Shown piece after piece: positions 24,443 through 32,956 of a stretch of DNA of 64,000 nt. A model generated the notes under the pieces. The model was not told the origin of the DNA, searched no databases, and worked only from the letters and a program-made list of their open reading frames with translations. The DNA lies in the NCBI GenBank assembly GCA_036723975.1, contig DAIMGJ010000003.1:124001-188000 (forward strand). The letters are read 5' to 3'. Numbering within the stretch: position 1 is the stretch's first letter; every line of letters begins with the position of its first letter. The position numbers and the translations under genes were made by a program. Source of the DNA: JAILEN01 sp036723975 (GTDB taxonomy: Bacteria; Bacillota; Clostridia; Lachnospirales; Lachnospiraceae).

Positions 24443-24662
24443 AAATTTCAATGTATACATAGACGGTTACAAGACTTAAATCTCGAACTTGAAAAATAGA
24501 ATTTCATTTTGCAAGAAAAAGCACGAGGCACCCGGATGGTGCCGAGAGCGTCGCAGGAGCATGGATGCGACTTAAGACGCGGTGCCTTTTTCTCAAAATT
24601 AAATTCGTAATTTTTCTAGCGAGAGATTACGGCTGTAACCGTCTATGTATACATTGAAATTT
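24443..24662. repeat. Long hairpin element E5 with 65-nt conserved core
   Basis: Outer arms 24443-24471 and 24634-24662 are 29-bp perfect inverted repeats; weaker pairing continues inward to a 65-nt core (24521-24585) with GCACGAGGC, GCCGAGAG, GTCGCA and GACGCGGTGC. It is homologous only to the core of E4, in opposite orientation. Stem sequences of E4 and E5 are unrelated, yet both pair. Confidence 0.7.
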
Positions 24663-24839
24663 AAAATAGTATACTCAGGTAAATTGTTATTTATTATTTT
24701 CGTATTAAATTATAGATAAATAATAGTACAAAATACAAGTTTTCGAAACTTTACGAAAATAAATTCTATAAATAGCACAAAAATCGGTGGATTGTATTGG
24801 GGAATATACACAAAAATAGGAAAATACGAAAAATAGCGG

Positions 24840-24868
24840 TTGATTTTCGGGTGATTGGAGTGTATATT
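24840..24868 (+). promoter_or_regulatory. malE operon promoter
   Basis: TTGATT (24840-24845), a 17-bp spacer, and TATATT (24863-24868). A LacI-type operator follows at 24913-24926. Confidence 0.7.
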
Positions 24869-24912
24869 TAACCCATAGCAACGAAATGTTGCGAAAATTT
24901 TTTTGGAAACAT

Positions 24913-24926
24913 TGGAAACGTTACCA
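24913..24926 (+). promoter_or_regulatory. LacI/cre-like operator before malE
   Basis: TGGAAACGTTACCA is a near-palindrome with the central CG of LacI/CcpA sites, about 45 bp downstream of the -10. A bound repressor there would act as a roadblock. The nearby LacI regulator is the obvious candidate. Confidence 0.65.
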
Positions 24927-24989
24927 AAAAAGATCGTATTTGTTACAAAACCCGACAGGCTCGGGGGAAAAGAAGGGAGATCAAAACAA

Positions 24990-26240
24990 ATGAAGAAAAA
25001 AGTTTTGGCAGTTGTACTTGCATCCGCAATGGTAGCTACAGCATTTGCCGGATGTGGTAACAAGACAGAAAGTACTGATGGAGCAGCTTCCACAGACGGC
25101 GCAGCAGCAGAGGGAGAAACCGAAGATGTTGCTCTTACCGTATGGAGCCCACAGGAAGATCAGGATGCAGGCTGGTTAGAGAAGGAATGTGAAGCATTCA
25201 ACGAAGCTCATCCGGAATGGAACATTACATATACTTATGAAGTTTGCTCCGAAGGTGATGCAGGAAACACAATTTCCGCTGACCCAACAGCAGCTGCAGA
25301 CGTATTTATGTATGCAAACGATCAGATTCCTAACTTAGTTGCAAACAACGCACTTGCTGAGTTCGGTGGAGATGCATTATCTGAAATTCAGTCAGAAAAC
25401 TCAGATACAACCGTTGCTTCCGTTACATATGACGGTGGTGTATACGGTGTTCCTTTCACAGGAAATACCTGGTTTATGTACTATGATAAGTCAGTTTTCT
25501 CTGATGAGGATGTAAAGAACTTAGATACAATGCTTGAAAAAGGAAAGGTTTCCTTCCCACTTACAAACAGCTGGTATATCGCAGGTTTCTATGCTGGAAA
25601 CGGATGTACACTTTTCGGTGACGGAACCGATGAATCTGCAGGTATCGACTTCGGTGGAGAAAATGCAGTAGCAGTTACAAAATACTTGGTTAACTTAAAC
25701 AAGAACAAAAACTTCGTAAACGATGCAGACGGTGCTGGTATCGCAGGTTTAGCTGATGGTTCTGTAAATGCTATCTTCTCAGGTTCTTGGGATTACGAAA
25801 ACGTAAAAGAAGCACTTGGCGATAACATGGGTGTTGTAGCTGCTCCTACATACACACTTGACGGAAAAGAATGCCAGATCAAAGCTTTCGCAGGATCTAA
25901 GGCAATCGGTGTTAACCCGAACTGTGCAAACCAGAAGGTTGCAATCTCTCTTGCAACTTATCTTGGAAGCGCTGATGCTCAGAAAGATCACTATGATATG
26001 AGAAACATCATCCCAACCATCGCTTCTGTAAACGTTGGTGATGACCTTGTAGCAGCTGCCCAGGTAGATGTATTAAACGGTAAATCAGTTCTTCAGCCAC
26101 TCGTTGCAGCTATGGGCAACTACTGGGGACCTGCTGAGTCCATGGGTAAAGAAATCGTTGCAGGATCTGTAACTGAAGCAAATGCTCAGGAAAAGACAGA
26201 AAGCATGAACGAAACCATGAACACTGACGCAGTAGAGTAA
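24990..26240 (+). CDS. malE: Maltodextrin-binding lipoprotein of ABC importer
   Basis: 416 residues. Lipoprotein signal MKKKVLAVVLASAMVATAFA then GC (lipobox AFAGC). The mature protein has the cluster B solute-binding fold (LTVWSPQEDQDAGWLEKECE, GGVYGVPFTGNTWFMYYDKS). It captures maltose or maltodextrins at the cell surface for the permease pair downstream. ATG 24990 follows AGAAGGGAGATC; upstream in-frame starts would run through the operator. A hairpin terminator after the gene (26308-26342) probably lets malE be expressed more than malFG, which is usual for binding proteins. Sugar specificity is inferred from the GH13 neighbours. Confidence 0.88.
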   Translation: MKKKVLAVVLASAMVATAFAGCGNKTESTDGAASTDGAAAEGETEDVALTVWSPQEDQDAGWLEKECEAFNEAHPEWNITYTYEVCSEGDAGNTISADPTAAADVFMYANDQIPNLVANNALAEFGGDALSEIQSENSDTTVASVTYDGGVYGVPFTGNTWFMYYDKSVFSDEDVKNLDTMLEKGKVSFPLTNSWYIAGFYAGNGCTLFGDGTDESAGIDFGGENAVAVTKYLVNLNKNKNFVNDADGAGIAGLADGSVNAIFSGSWDYENVKEALGDNMGVVAAPTYTLDGKECQIKAFAGSKAIGVNPNCANQKVAISLATYLGSADAQKDHYDMRNIIPTIASVNVGDDLVAAAQVDVLNGKSVLQPLVAAMGNYWGPAESMGKEIVAGSVTEANAQEKTESMNETMNTDAVE

Positions 26241-26307
26241 TTTGTTTTCAATTTGTATACTATTACCCTCCTTATTATAGTGTATAGGAAATAAACTTCG
26301 AAGAAGT

Positions 26308-26342
26308 GCCGCAGGTGAGGGTTTCACCTGCGGTATTTTTTT
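26308..26342 (+). terminator. Partial terminator between malE and malF
   Basis: CCGCAGGTGA and TCACCTGCGG form a strong stem followed by a T-run in the 128-bp malE-malF gap. No clear promoter follows it, so it likely attenuates rather than ends the operon transcript. Confidence 0.75.
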
Positions 26343-26368
26343 GAAAAAGAAATACAGGGAGTATTTAA

Positions 26369-27715
26369 ATGAAGATTAAAGAAGATGGCGTAGTCGCTGC
26401 TCTTACAAGAGGAGATGCTACCACGAAATTATCTGCAATTATTATGGGAGCCGGAATTGCCGCACACAAGCAGATTGTAAAAGGTATTTCTGTTTTCGTT
26501 TTAGAGATTGCATATATCCTGTTTATGATAAACACCGGAGCCGCTTGCTTGGCAGGACTTCCGGGACTTGGAGAAAACGAACAGGGGAAGGTGTGGAATG
26601 ATGACTTGGGAGTATTTGAATATACCCAGGGTGATAATTCCGTGCTCATTTTATTATATGGAGTAGCAACTCTTGTTGTAACGGCAGCCTTTGTTTTACT
26701 TTGGGTATTACAGTTGCAAAAGTCTTATGCTTTGCAGTGTGATATTGCAAAGGGAAAGCCGGTCATGAACTTCAGAGAAGAAGTAAAGTCTCTGTTTCAT
26801 CAGAATGTTCATATTACGTTAATGTCACTTCCGGTTTTGGGAATTTTACTTTTTAACGTTGTACCGCTTATTTTTATGATTTCCATGGCCTTTACCAATT
26901 ATTCCAAAGAAGGAAATCATGAAATCTTATTTGACTGGGTTGGACTTGCAAACTTCGGCCGTGTTCTTAATTTTAACGGAAACATCGGTCGCCAGTTCTG
27001 GCATGTGCTTGCTTGGACCATCGTTTGGGCCTTCTTTGCCACATTCTTAAACTACATTTTGGGAATGATTTTGGCCCTTATCATTAACCGAAAGGATACC
27101 AGAATCAAGGGATTTTGGAGATTTATGTTCATCCTTTCCATCGCAGTACCACAGTTCGTATCACTTCTTATTATGAGAACCATGTTACAGCGTCAGGGTG
27201 CATTGAACGTGATCTTACAAAATATGGGACTGATTGATTCGCCTTTGCCTTTCTGGGAAGATGCCATGTGGGCACGTGTAACGGTGATTCTTATTAACCT
27301 TTGGGTTGGTATTCCGTACACCATGCTTCAGGTTACCGGAATCCTGCAGAATATCCCGGCGGATTTGTATGAGGCTGCCAAGGTGGATGGTGCGGGACCG
27401 GTTGTTACTTTCTTTAAAATTACATTGCCTTATACCTTGTTTGTAACGGCACCGTATTTGATTACATCCTTTACCGGAAATATCAACAACTTCAATGTCA
27501 TTTATTTGTTAAGCGGTGGTGGACCGACCTACGTAGGCGATACCGCCGGACAGACAGATCTTTTGGTAACCTGGTTGTATAAGCTTACCGTAGATCAGAA
27601 GTATTACAACATCGGTGCAGTTATCGGTATTTTCTCATTTGTGGTACTTTCCATCGTAGCGCTTGTGACCTATCGAAATACCGGAAGCTATAAAAATGAG
27701 GAGGAATTCATGTAA
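26369..27715 (+). CDS. malF: Maltodextrin ABC permease, MalF type
   Basis: 448 residues with about 8 hydrophobic segments. After a cytoplasmic start there are helices near 40-65 and 85-110, then the ABC permease core from about 145. The coupling EAA loop is LYEAAKVDGAGPVVTFFKIT with the following LP. It pairs with MalG-type permease, whose start overlaps this stop by one base (TAATG). No ATPase gene is in the locus, so a shared MsmK/MalK-type ATPase encoded elsewhere must energise it, which is common in Firmicutes. Confidence 0.9.
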   Translation: MKIKEDGVVAALTRGDATTKLSAIIMGAGIAAHKQIVKGISVFVLEIAYILFMINTGAACLAGLPGLGENEQGKVWNDDLGVFEYTQGDNSVLILLYGVATLVVTAAFVLLWVLQLQKSYALQCDIAKGKPVMNFREEVKSLFHQNVHITLMSLPVLGILLFNVVPLIFMISMAFTNYSKEGNHEILFDWVGLANFGRVLNFNGNIGRQFWHVLAWTIVWAFFATFLNYILGMILALIINRKDTRIKGFWRFMFILSIAVPQFVSLLIMRTMLQRQGALNVILQNMGLIDSPLPFWEDAMWARVTVILINLWVGIPYTMLQVTGILQNIPADLYEAAKVDGAGPVVTFFKITLPYTLFVTAPYLITSFTGNINNFNVIYLLSGGGPTYVGDTAGQTDLLVTWLYKLTVDQKYYNIGAVIGIFSFVVLSIVALVTYRNTGSYKNEEEFM

Positions 27716-28587
27716 TGGAAAAAGAAAGATTTCAGCCGTTACACGGCAGACGTTTATTTATCAATGTGTTGGTTCATATTTTCCTTTCCATCCTCGCATT
27801 TATCTGGGTGATTCCGATTATATGGATTGTTTTAACCAGCCTTCGTGCTGAAAAGGGAAGCTATGTAAATACCTTCTTTCCAAAGAGTTATACCCTTGAA
27901 AACTATGTAAAGCTTTTTACGGATACTAGTATCCTAAACTTCCCCAAAATGTTTACAAATACGCTGATTATAGCGATTTTTACCTGCATTATTTCGACTA
28001 TTTTTGTGCTTAGCGTATCTTATTGTATGTCACGCCTTCGCTTTAAGTTTAGAAAGACCTACATGAATATGGCCATGATTTTAACCCTTTTCCCGGGATT
28101 TATGTCCATGATTGCCGTATATTACATTTTAAAGGCCTTTAACTTAACGGAAGGCAATATGATTCGCGTATCTTTGATTTTAGTGTATTCGGCATGCTCC
28201 GGTTTGGGCTTTTATATTGCAAAAGGATTTTTTGATACCATCCCAAAATCCTTGGATGAGGCAGCTTTAATTGACGGCGCAACCCGTTGGCAGATTTTTA
28301 CAAAGATTACCATTCCCCTTTCCAAGCCGATTATTATCTATACGGTATTAACCAGCTTTATCGGTCCTTGGGTAGACTTTATTTTTGCAAAGGTAATCTG
28401 CCGTGCAAATCAGGATCAGTATACGGTGGCCATCGGTCTTTGGAATATGCTTCAGAAAGAATATATTCACAGCTGGTATACCTGCTTTGCTGCCGGTGCG
28501 GTTGTTGTATCGGTTCCGATTGCGATTCTGTTTGTTATCATGCAGAAAAACTATGTGGAAGGTATGTCCGGTGCAGTAAAGGGCTAA
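27715..28587 (+). CDS. malG: Maltodextrin ABC permease, MalG type
   Basis: 290 residues, six predicted membrane helices. The EAA loop is SLDEAALIDGATRWQIFTKI followed by TIPLSKP. The C-terminus ENDS in YVEGMSGAVKG, matching the MalG tail (VAGLTAGGVKG) that contacts MalK in E. coli. It overlaps the malF stop by one base, so the two are translationally coupled. It forms the heterodimeric channel with MalF for maltodextrin entry. Confidence 0.92.
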   Translation: MEKERFQPLHGRRLFINVLVHIFLSILAFIWVIPIIWIVLTSLRAEKGSYVNTFFPKSYTLENYVKLFTDTSILNFPKMFTNTLIIAIFTCIISTIFVLSVSYCMSRLRFKFRKTYMNMAMILTLFPGFMSMIAVYYILKAFNLTEGNMIRVSLILVYSACSGLGFYIAKGFFDTIPKSLDEAALIDGATRWQIFTKITIPLSKPIIIYTVLTSFIGPWVDFIFAKVICRANQDQYTVAIGLWNMLQKEYIHSWYTCFAAGAVVVSVPIAILFVIMQKNYVEGMSGAVKG

Positions 28588-28629
28588 GCCTTTTTTGCGA
28601 GTGAAATGAGATAGAGAGAATTTTAAATT

Positions 28630-30414
28630 ATGGAAATTGCAGCAATTTATCACCGTACTGCAAATCAATTCGCATATGCTTTAAATCCGGAGGATTTAAT
28701 CATAAATATTCAAACGGGCTATGATGTGGATCGTGTTTTTATTGTACAGGGCGATCCCTACTTAGCCGGTATCATGGGCGGAAAAGAGCAGTGGCAAGGA
28801 ATGCGAGAGGAAATCGTTTTTAAGAAGCGACTGAAATCTCACATTTGGTGGACCACCACCCTTCGTCCGCCTTTTAAACGTTTGAAATACTATTTTGAAC
28901 TTATCAGCGGCGATGAAAAAATATATTATTTTGAAAACGGATTCTATACGGAAGAGGAATTCCACAAAAGTGGTAATGATTTGTCCTACTTTATTGTGCC
29001 GTGGATGAATAAAGCGGATATTTTTGATACTCCAAACTGGGTAAACGATACGGTTTGGTATCAAATCTTCCCGGAGCGTTTTGCAAACGGAGATTCTTCC
29101 ATAGATCCGGAGGGTGTAAAACCCTGGAAGTCCGAACCCATTTCCGGTTATAACGACTATTACGGTGGAGATATCAAAGGTATTATGAACCGTATTCCTT
29201 ACTTGAAGGATTTAGGAGTTGGGGGATTGTATTTAACTCCGGTGTTTGAAGCAGACAGCAATCATAAATATAATACGAAGAATTACAAAAAAGTAGACCC
29301 CCATTTCGGGACCAATGAACTTTTGCGGGATATGGTGGATAAGTGTCATGCGGCAGGAATCCGTGTGATGCTGGACGGAGTGTTTAATCATACCGGCGTG
29401 GATTTTTTTGCCTGGCAGGATGTTCTGGAACACGGTATGGCTTCCGAATACTTCGACTGGTATATGATTGACGAGGGTGTCTTTGCTCATGAAAACTGGA
29501 GAAACATTTTGTCTTCTCAAAGAGATACCAGGGACGGACGTTATTATTCTTTCGCTTTTGCGGATCATATGCCAAAACTTAATACTTCAAACCCAAAGGT
29601 CCAAGAATATTTGCTGGACTTGGTGGAATTTTGGATTGATGAATTCGATATCGACGGACTTCGTTTGGATGTGGGAAATGAAATCAGCCACAAGTTTTTA
29701 AAACGTCTGCGAGAGATGACCAAGTCTAAAAAGTCAGACTTTTATTTGCTGGGTGAAATCTGGCACGACAGCAACCAGTGGTTGTTGGGAGATGAGTATG
29801 ATGCGGTAATGAATTACCCATTGGCTACAGCCATTCACAACTACTTTGTCTTTGACAACTGGGAGAAAATCGAGTTTGAACACAGTATAAACAGATGTTT
29901 TACCATGTATCAACAACAAGCAAATGATGTATTGTTTAACCTTTTGGACTCCCATGACACCAATCGTTTGATGGATAAAGTCCAGGGGGATTTGGATTTG
30001 TTCTATCAGCAGCTTGCGATTTTGTTCACCATGCCGGGAAGCCCGTGCATTTACTACGGAACGGAAGTGGCGCTTGAAGGACAACACGATCCGGATTGCC
30101 GCAGATGTATGCCGTGGGATGAAATTGACGCGGGAGTTTACAAGGAAAGAATTGAGGAAGTAAAGAAACTGATTACTCTTAGAAAAACCCATGGGACCTT
30201 TAAGAGCAGAAACTTTCATTTCCCCAATGATGTAAAGGATAAACGGGCCATCGAATATATGAAATTGATGGACGATGAGGTAATCAAAGTGGTGTTAAAC
30301 TGCGGAGAGGACCCTGTAGAAGTAGCAATCGGCGGTGAGGAAAAGATATTGTATGCCCGGAAATATGCAAAGAAAAAACTTTCTCCCAAGGGCGTGGTGA
30401 TTTATCGGATGTAG
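28630..30414 (+). CDS. Neopullulanase/cyclomaltodextrinase, GH13
   Basis: 594 residues, cytosolic. An N-terminal CBM34-like beta domain (about 1-120, EIAAIYHRTANQFAYALNPE), typical of neopullulanase/cyclomaltodextrinase, precedes a GH13 barrel starting at WVNDTVWYQIFPERFANGD. The catalytic residues are Asp347 (GLRLDVGNE), Glu376 (LLGEIWHD) and Asp443 (LLDSHDTNR). These enzymes cut alpha-1,4 (and some alpha-1,6) bonds in imported maltodextrins, cyclodextrins and pullulan fragments. It lies 42 bp behind malG, in the same operon. Confidence 0.92.
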   Translation: MEIAAIYHRTANQFAYALNPEDLIINIQTGYDVDRVFIVQGDPYLAGIMGGKEQWQGMREEIVFKKRLKSHIWWTTTLRPPFKRLKYYFELISGDEKIYYFENGFYTEEEFHKSGNDLSYFIVPWMNKADIFDTPNWVNDTVWYQIFPERFANGDSSIDPEGVKPWKSEPISGYNDYYGGDIKGIMNRIPYLKDLGVGGLYLTPVFEADSNHKYNTKNYKKVDPHFGTNELLRDMVDKCHAAGIRVMLDGVFNHTGVDFFAWQDVLEHGMASEYFDWYMIDEGVFAHENWRNILSSQRDTRDGRYYSFAFADHMPKLNTSNPKVQEYLLDLVEFWIDEFDIDGLRLDVGNEISHKFLKRLREMTKSKKSDFYLLGEIWHDSNQWLLGDEYDAVMNYPLATAIHNYFVFDNWEKIEFEHSINRCFTMYQQQANDVLFNLLDSHDTNRLMDKVQGDLDLFYQQLAILFTMPGSPCIYYGTEVALEGQHDPDCRRCMPWDEIDAGVYKERIEEVKKLITLRKTHGTFKSRNFHFPNDVKDKRAIEYMKLMDDEVIKVVLNCGEDPVEVAIGGEEKILYARKYAKKKLSPKGVVIYRM

Positions 30415-30458
30415 CGCTATAAAAGTGCAATAGAAACAGATGAGGGTAAGGAGAAAAC

Positions 30459-32315
30459 GTGAATACCTCAGCAATCAATATAAAGAAGTATTATACTTCA
30501 AAAGAGTTTGAAGAAAATTATACATATGAGGGCAAGTTGGGCGCCTTTTTGGATGAAAAGGGCGCTCATTTTTTGCTGTGGGCCCCTGTGGCTACCAAGG
30601 TTCGCATTCGGTTTTTTGCGGATGGAGACGTAAGCCCGGTGCGAAACGAAGCGGAAATGACTTGTACTGATTTCGGTGTTTGGAAGTATGACGGATCCAA
30701 AGACTTGGAGGGAATCTACTATGATTTTGCTCTGGAGTTTGGAGAGCGGGTCACGATTTCTACAGATCCCTATGCGACAGCTTGTGGAGTTAACGGTCAT
30801 CGGGCACAGCTTTTGGATTTCAAAAAGACAAATCCGGATGGCTGGGATGAAGATCAGGCTCCTGCAAAGGAATCCGAGGATGTCATTTATGAGTTAAACG
30901 TAAAGGATTTTTCATGGGATGAAACCGCGGGATATGCAAAAGAGTTTCGAGGCACCTTTGCGGCACTGGCCCGGGAAGTCTACGATGAAACTTCTTTGTA
31001 CGGACTATCTCACGTAAAAAAGCTTGGGGTAAATACCATCCAAATCATGCCTATGTACGATTTTGCTTCTGTGGACGAAGCAGGGGATAAAGAGCAGTTT
31101 AACTGGGGCTATGACCCTATGAATTATAATGTGCCGGAAGGCTCCTTTTCTACAGACCCTTATCACGGAGAAGTCCGTATCAAAGAATGCAAGGAGATGG
31201 TGCAGTCCCTGCATCGTATGGGATTTCGTGTGATTATGGATGTGGTATACAATCATACCTATAATTTAGAGACCGCACTACAGAAAACCTGTCCCTGGTA
31301 TTTTTATCGTGTGGATGAAAACGGAGATTCTTCCAATGGTTCTGCTTGTGGTAATGACGTGGCAAGCGAGATGCCTATGGCAAAGAAATATATCGTGGAT
31401 TCTGTGTTGCATTGGGCAAAAGAATATCATATTGATGGATTTCGATTTGATTTGATGGGACTGATGGATACGGAGTGTATCGAAGCAGTGCGCAGTGCCT
31501 TAGATAAAGAGTTTGGTGTGGGAGAAAAAGTCATCTACGGAGAGCCTTGGAAAGCAGGAGAGACCCACCTTGCCTACCCGAAAGAACTGATTACAAAAGA
31601 AAACATCCCTACCCTTTTGCCGGGTATCGGGTATTTCTCCGATGATATCCGGGACGGAATCAAGGGAAGCGTGTTTGAGTTTGCAGAGGGTGGCTTTGCT
31701 AATGGCGGAAAAGGATTGGAAAAGACCTTGCTTTCTTTGGCTTGCGAGGAGCCTGCAAAGGCAGCACGACGAATTTCCTATGTATCCTGTCATGACAATC
31801 ATACGCTTTGGGATAAGCTGTCTTTCACCACAAAGGATGAGACGCTTCGATTAAAGGAGTACAAACTGGCAGTGGCACTTTATATGCTGATGCCGGGAAA
31901 GGTGTTCTTTTTATCCGGAGAGGAATTTTGCCGCAGCAAACAGGGAGAGGAAAACTCTTACAATTTACCGCTTTCTGTAAATGCCATTAACTGGAAAAAC
32001 GTGGATACTTACGGAGATATGATTTCCTATTATAAAAAGTTGATAGCCTTCCGAAAGTGCCTTTCTTGTTTAAACAAAAAAGAGGGATTATCACCTGTTA
32101 AAAAAACATATTTCCGGAGAGGTGTCATCGGATACCGATTAAAGGATGAAACAAAAGAGTATCAGGTGTTCTTTAACGGAAAAGAATCTGACCATCGCGT
32201 GCTATTCTTCTCAGGAGATTGGAAGGTTGTTTTTTCCAGCGAAGATGTAAGAGACTTTTCTTCTAAAGTATTACTTCCGAAGAGCGCTCTTGTGTTGGAA
32301 CGCCAATGCGATTAA
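30459..32315 (+). CDS. pulA: Type I pullulanase, GH13
   Basis: 618 residues, no signal peptide. It begins with GTG 30459 after AAGGAGAAAAC. An N-terminal CBM48-like domain (GAFLDEKGAHFLLWAPVATK) precedes the barrel. The pullulanase hallmark is FNWGYDPMNYNVPEGSFSTD (usual YNWGYDP). Catalytic residues are Asp331 (GFRFDLMG), Glu362 (IYGEPW) and Asp446 (SCHDNHTLWD). It cuts alpha-1,6 branch points of imported dextrins so that the neopullulanase can finish them. Its last 45 bp overlap the convergent VanZ-like gene. Confidence 0.93.
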   Translation: MNTSAINIKKYYTSKEFEENYTYEGKLGAFLDEKGAHFLLWAPVATKVRIRFFADGDVSPVRNEAEMTCTDFGVWKYDGSKDLEGIYYDFALEFGERVTISTDPYATACGVNGHRAQLLDFKKTNPDGWDEDQAPAKESEDVIYELNVKDFSWDETAGYAKEFRGTFAALAREVYDETSLYGLSHVKKLGVNTIQIMPMYDFASVDEAGDKEQFNWGYDPMNYNVPEGSFSTDPYHGEVRIKECKEMVQSLHRMGFRVIMDVVYNHTYNLETALQKTCPWYFYRVDENGDSSNGSACGNDVASEMPMAKKYIVDSVLHWAKEYHIDGFRFDLMGLMDTECIEAVRSALDKEFGVGEKVIYGEPWKAGETHLAYPKELITKENIPTLLPGIGYFSDDIRDGIKGSVFEFAEGGFANGGKGLEKTLLSLACEEPAKAARRISYVSCHDNHTLWDKLSFTTKDETLRLKEYKLAVALYMLMPGKVFFLSGEEFCRSKQGEENSYNLPLSVNAINWKNVDTYGDMISYYKKLIAFRKCLSCLNKKEGLSPVKKTYFRRGVIGYRLKDETKEYQVFFNGKESDHRVLFFSGDWKVVFSSEDVRDFSSKVLLPKSALVLERQCD

Positions 32316-32789
32316 TACGCCAATGAGTGCGCCACAGGCATCAATACACATATCCCTGAGTTCGCAGGAACGGCCGGGGACAAAGGACTGGTGCACTTCA
32401 TCTGAAATTGCATACAAAACCGGAATGCTCCAGGAAAAAAGAAAAATTTTAAGGAATCCTGTGGGAGCACCCCGATGGACATCCTGGAGTCTGTGCCAAT
32501 AGATAACGGTTTTACACCAAAAGAAACCGAGAAGTAAGTACTCAGTGGCATGCGCGGCTTTCCGGACGATAAAACTGGCAATGTCGAAAGATATACCGGG
32601 TATAACAGCACGAAAAAGAACAATGACGTGATACACTATACCATCACTTAATTCCTGAGATTCATCTGCTGGCTGGGAAGAAAAATAGAATATGGTACCC
32701 ATTAATATCAGGGTAAAAAATAATTCTATGACGAATAAGATCTTTGTGGTCTTATTCGTTTCTCTTTTTGCGCGTTTAATTTCAACCAT
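32271..32789 (-). CDS. VanZ-like membrane protein
   Basis: 172 residues with four hydrophobic segments. The family signature is present: FSSQPADESQELS, RKAAHATEYLLLG, and YAISDEVHQSFVPGRSCELR followed by DMCIDACGALIG. VanZ-like proteins are widespread; VanZ raises teicoplanin resistance, but the biochemical role of most members is unknown. The gene is oriented against the pullulanase and overlaps its 3' end by 45 bp. The start ATG (complement of 32787-32789) has only a weak ribosome site. Confidence 0.85.
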   Translation of the reverse strand: MVEIKRAKRETNKTTKILFVIELFFTLILMGTIFYFSSQPADESQELSDGIVYHVIVLFRAVIPGISFDIASFIVRKAAHATEYLLLGFFWCKTVIYWHRLQDVHRGAPTGFLKIFLFSWSIPVLYAISDEVHQSFVPGRSCELRDMCIDACGALIGVLIALAFQHKSALRK

Positions 32790-32850
32790 AGAACTATTAT
32801 AGTATAAGGATAATAATTAAACCAATAGAAAAATGCATATTGAGGGGGGA

Positions 32851-32886
32851 TGTGATACTATAGATATGTTGGTTTGAAGTATCACA
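32851..32886. promoter_or_regulatory. Inverted repeat in vanZ-addB divergent gap
   Basis: TGTGATACT (32851-32859) and AGTATCACA (32878-32886) are perfect 9-bp arms separated by 18 bp. The site overlaps a weak possible addB promoter (TTGAAG at 32874, AATAGT at 32897). It may be an operator or a small hairpin. Confidence 0.4.
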
Positions 32887-32956
32887 ATGTATTCAAAATA
32901 GTTAATACTCATGAGCGCCAAAGAAAAGTGGAGAAGTAAAAAAGAGAAGATTAAAA

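Noticed and set aside
24201..24662. E4 and E5 as a single MITE family
   Set aside because: Their terminal repeats are unrelated and no target-site duplication was evident; only the 65-nt cores match.
32914..32926. Fourth copy of the short hairpin loop (GCGCCAAAGAA before addB)
   Set aside because: Only 11 bases match and no flanking stem exists; treated as chance.
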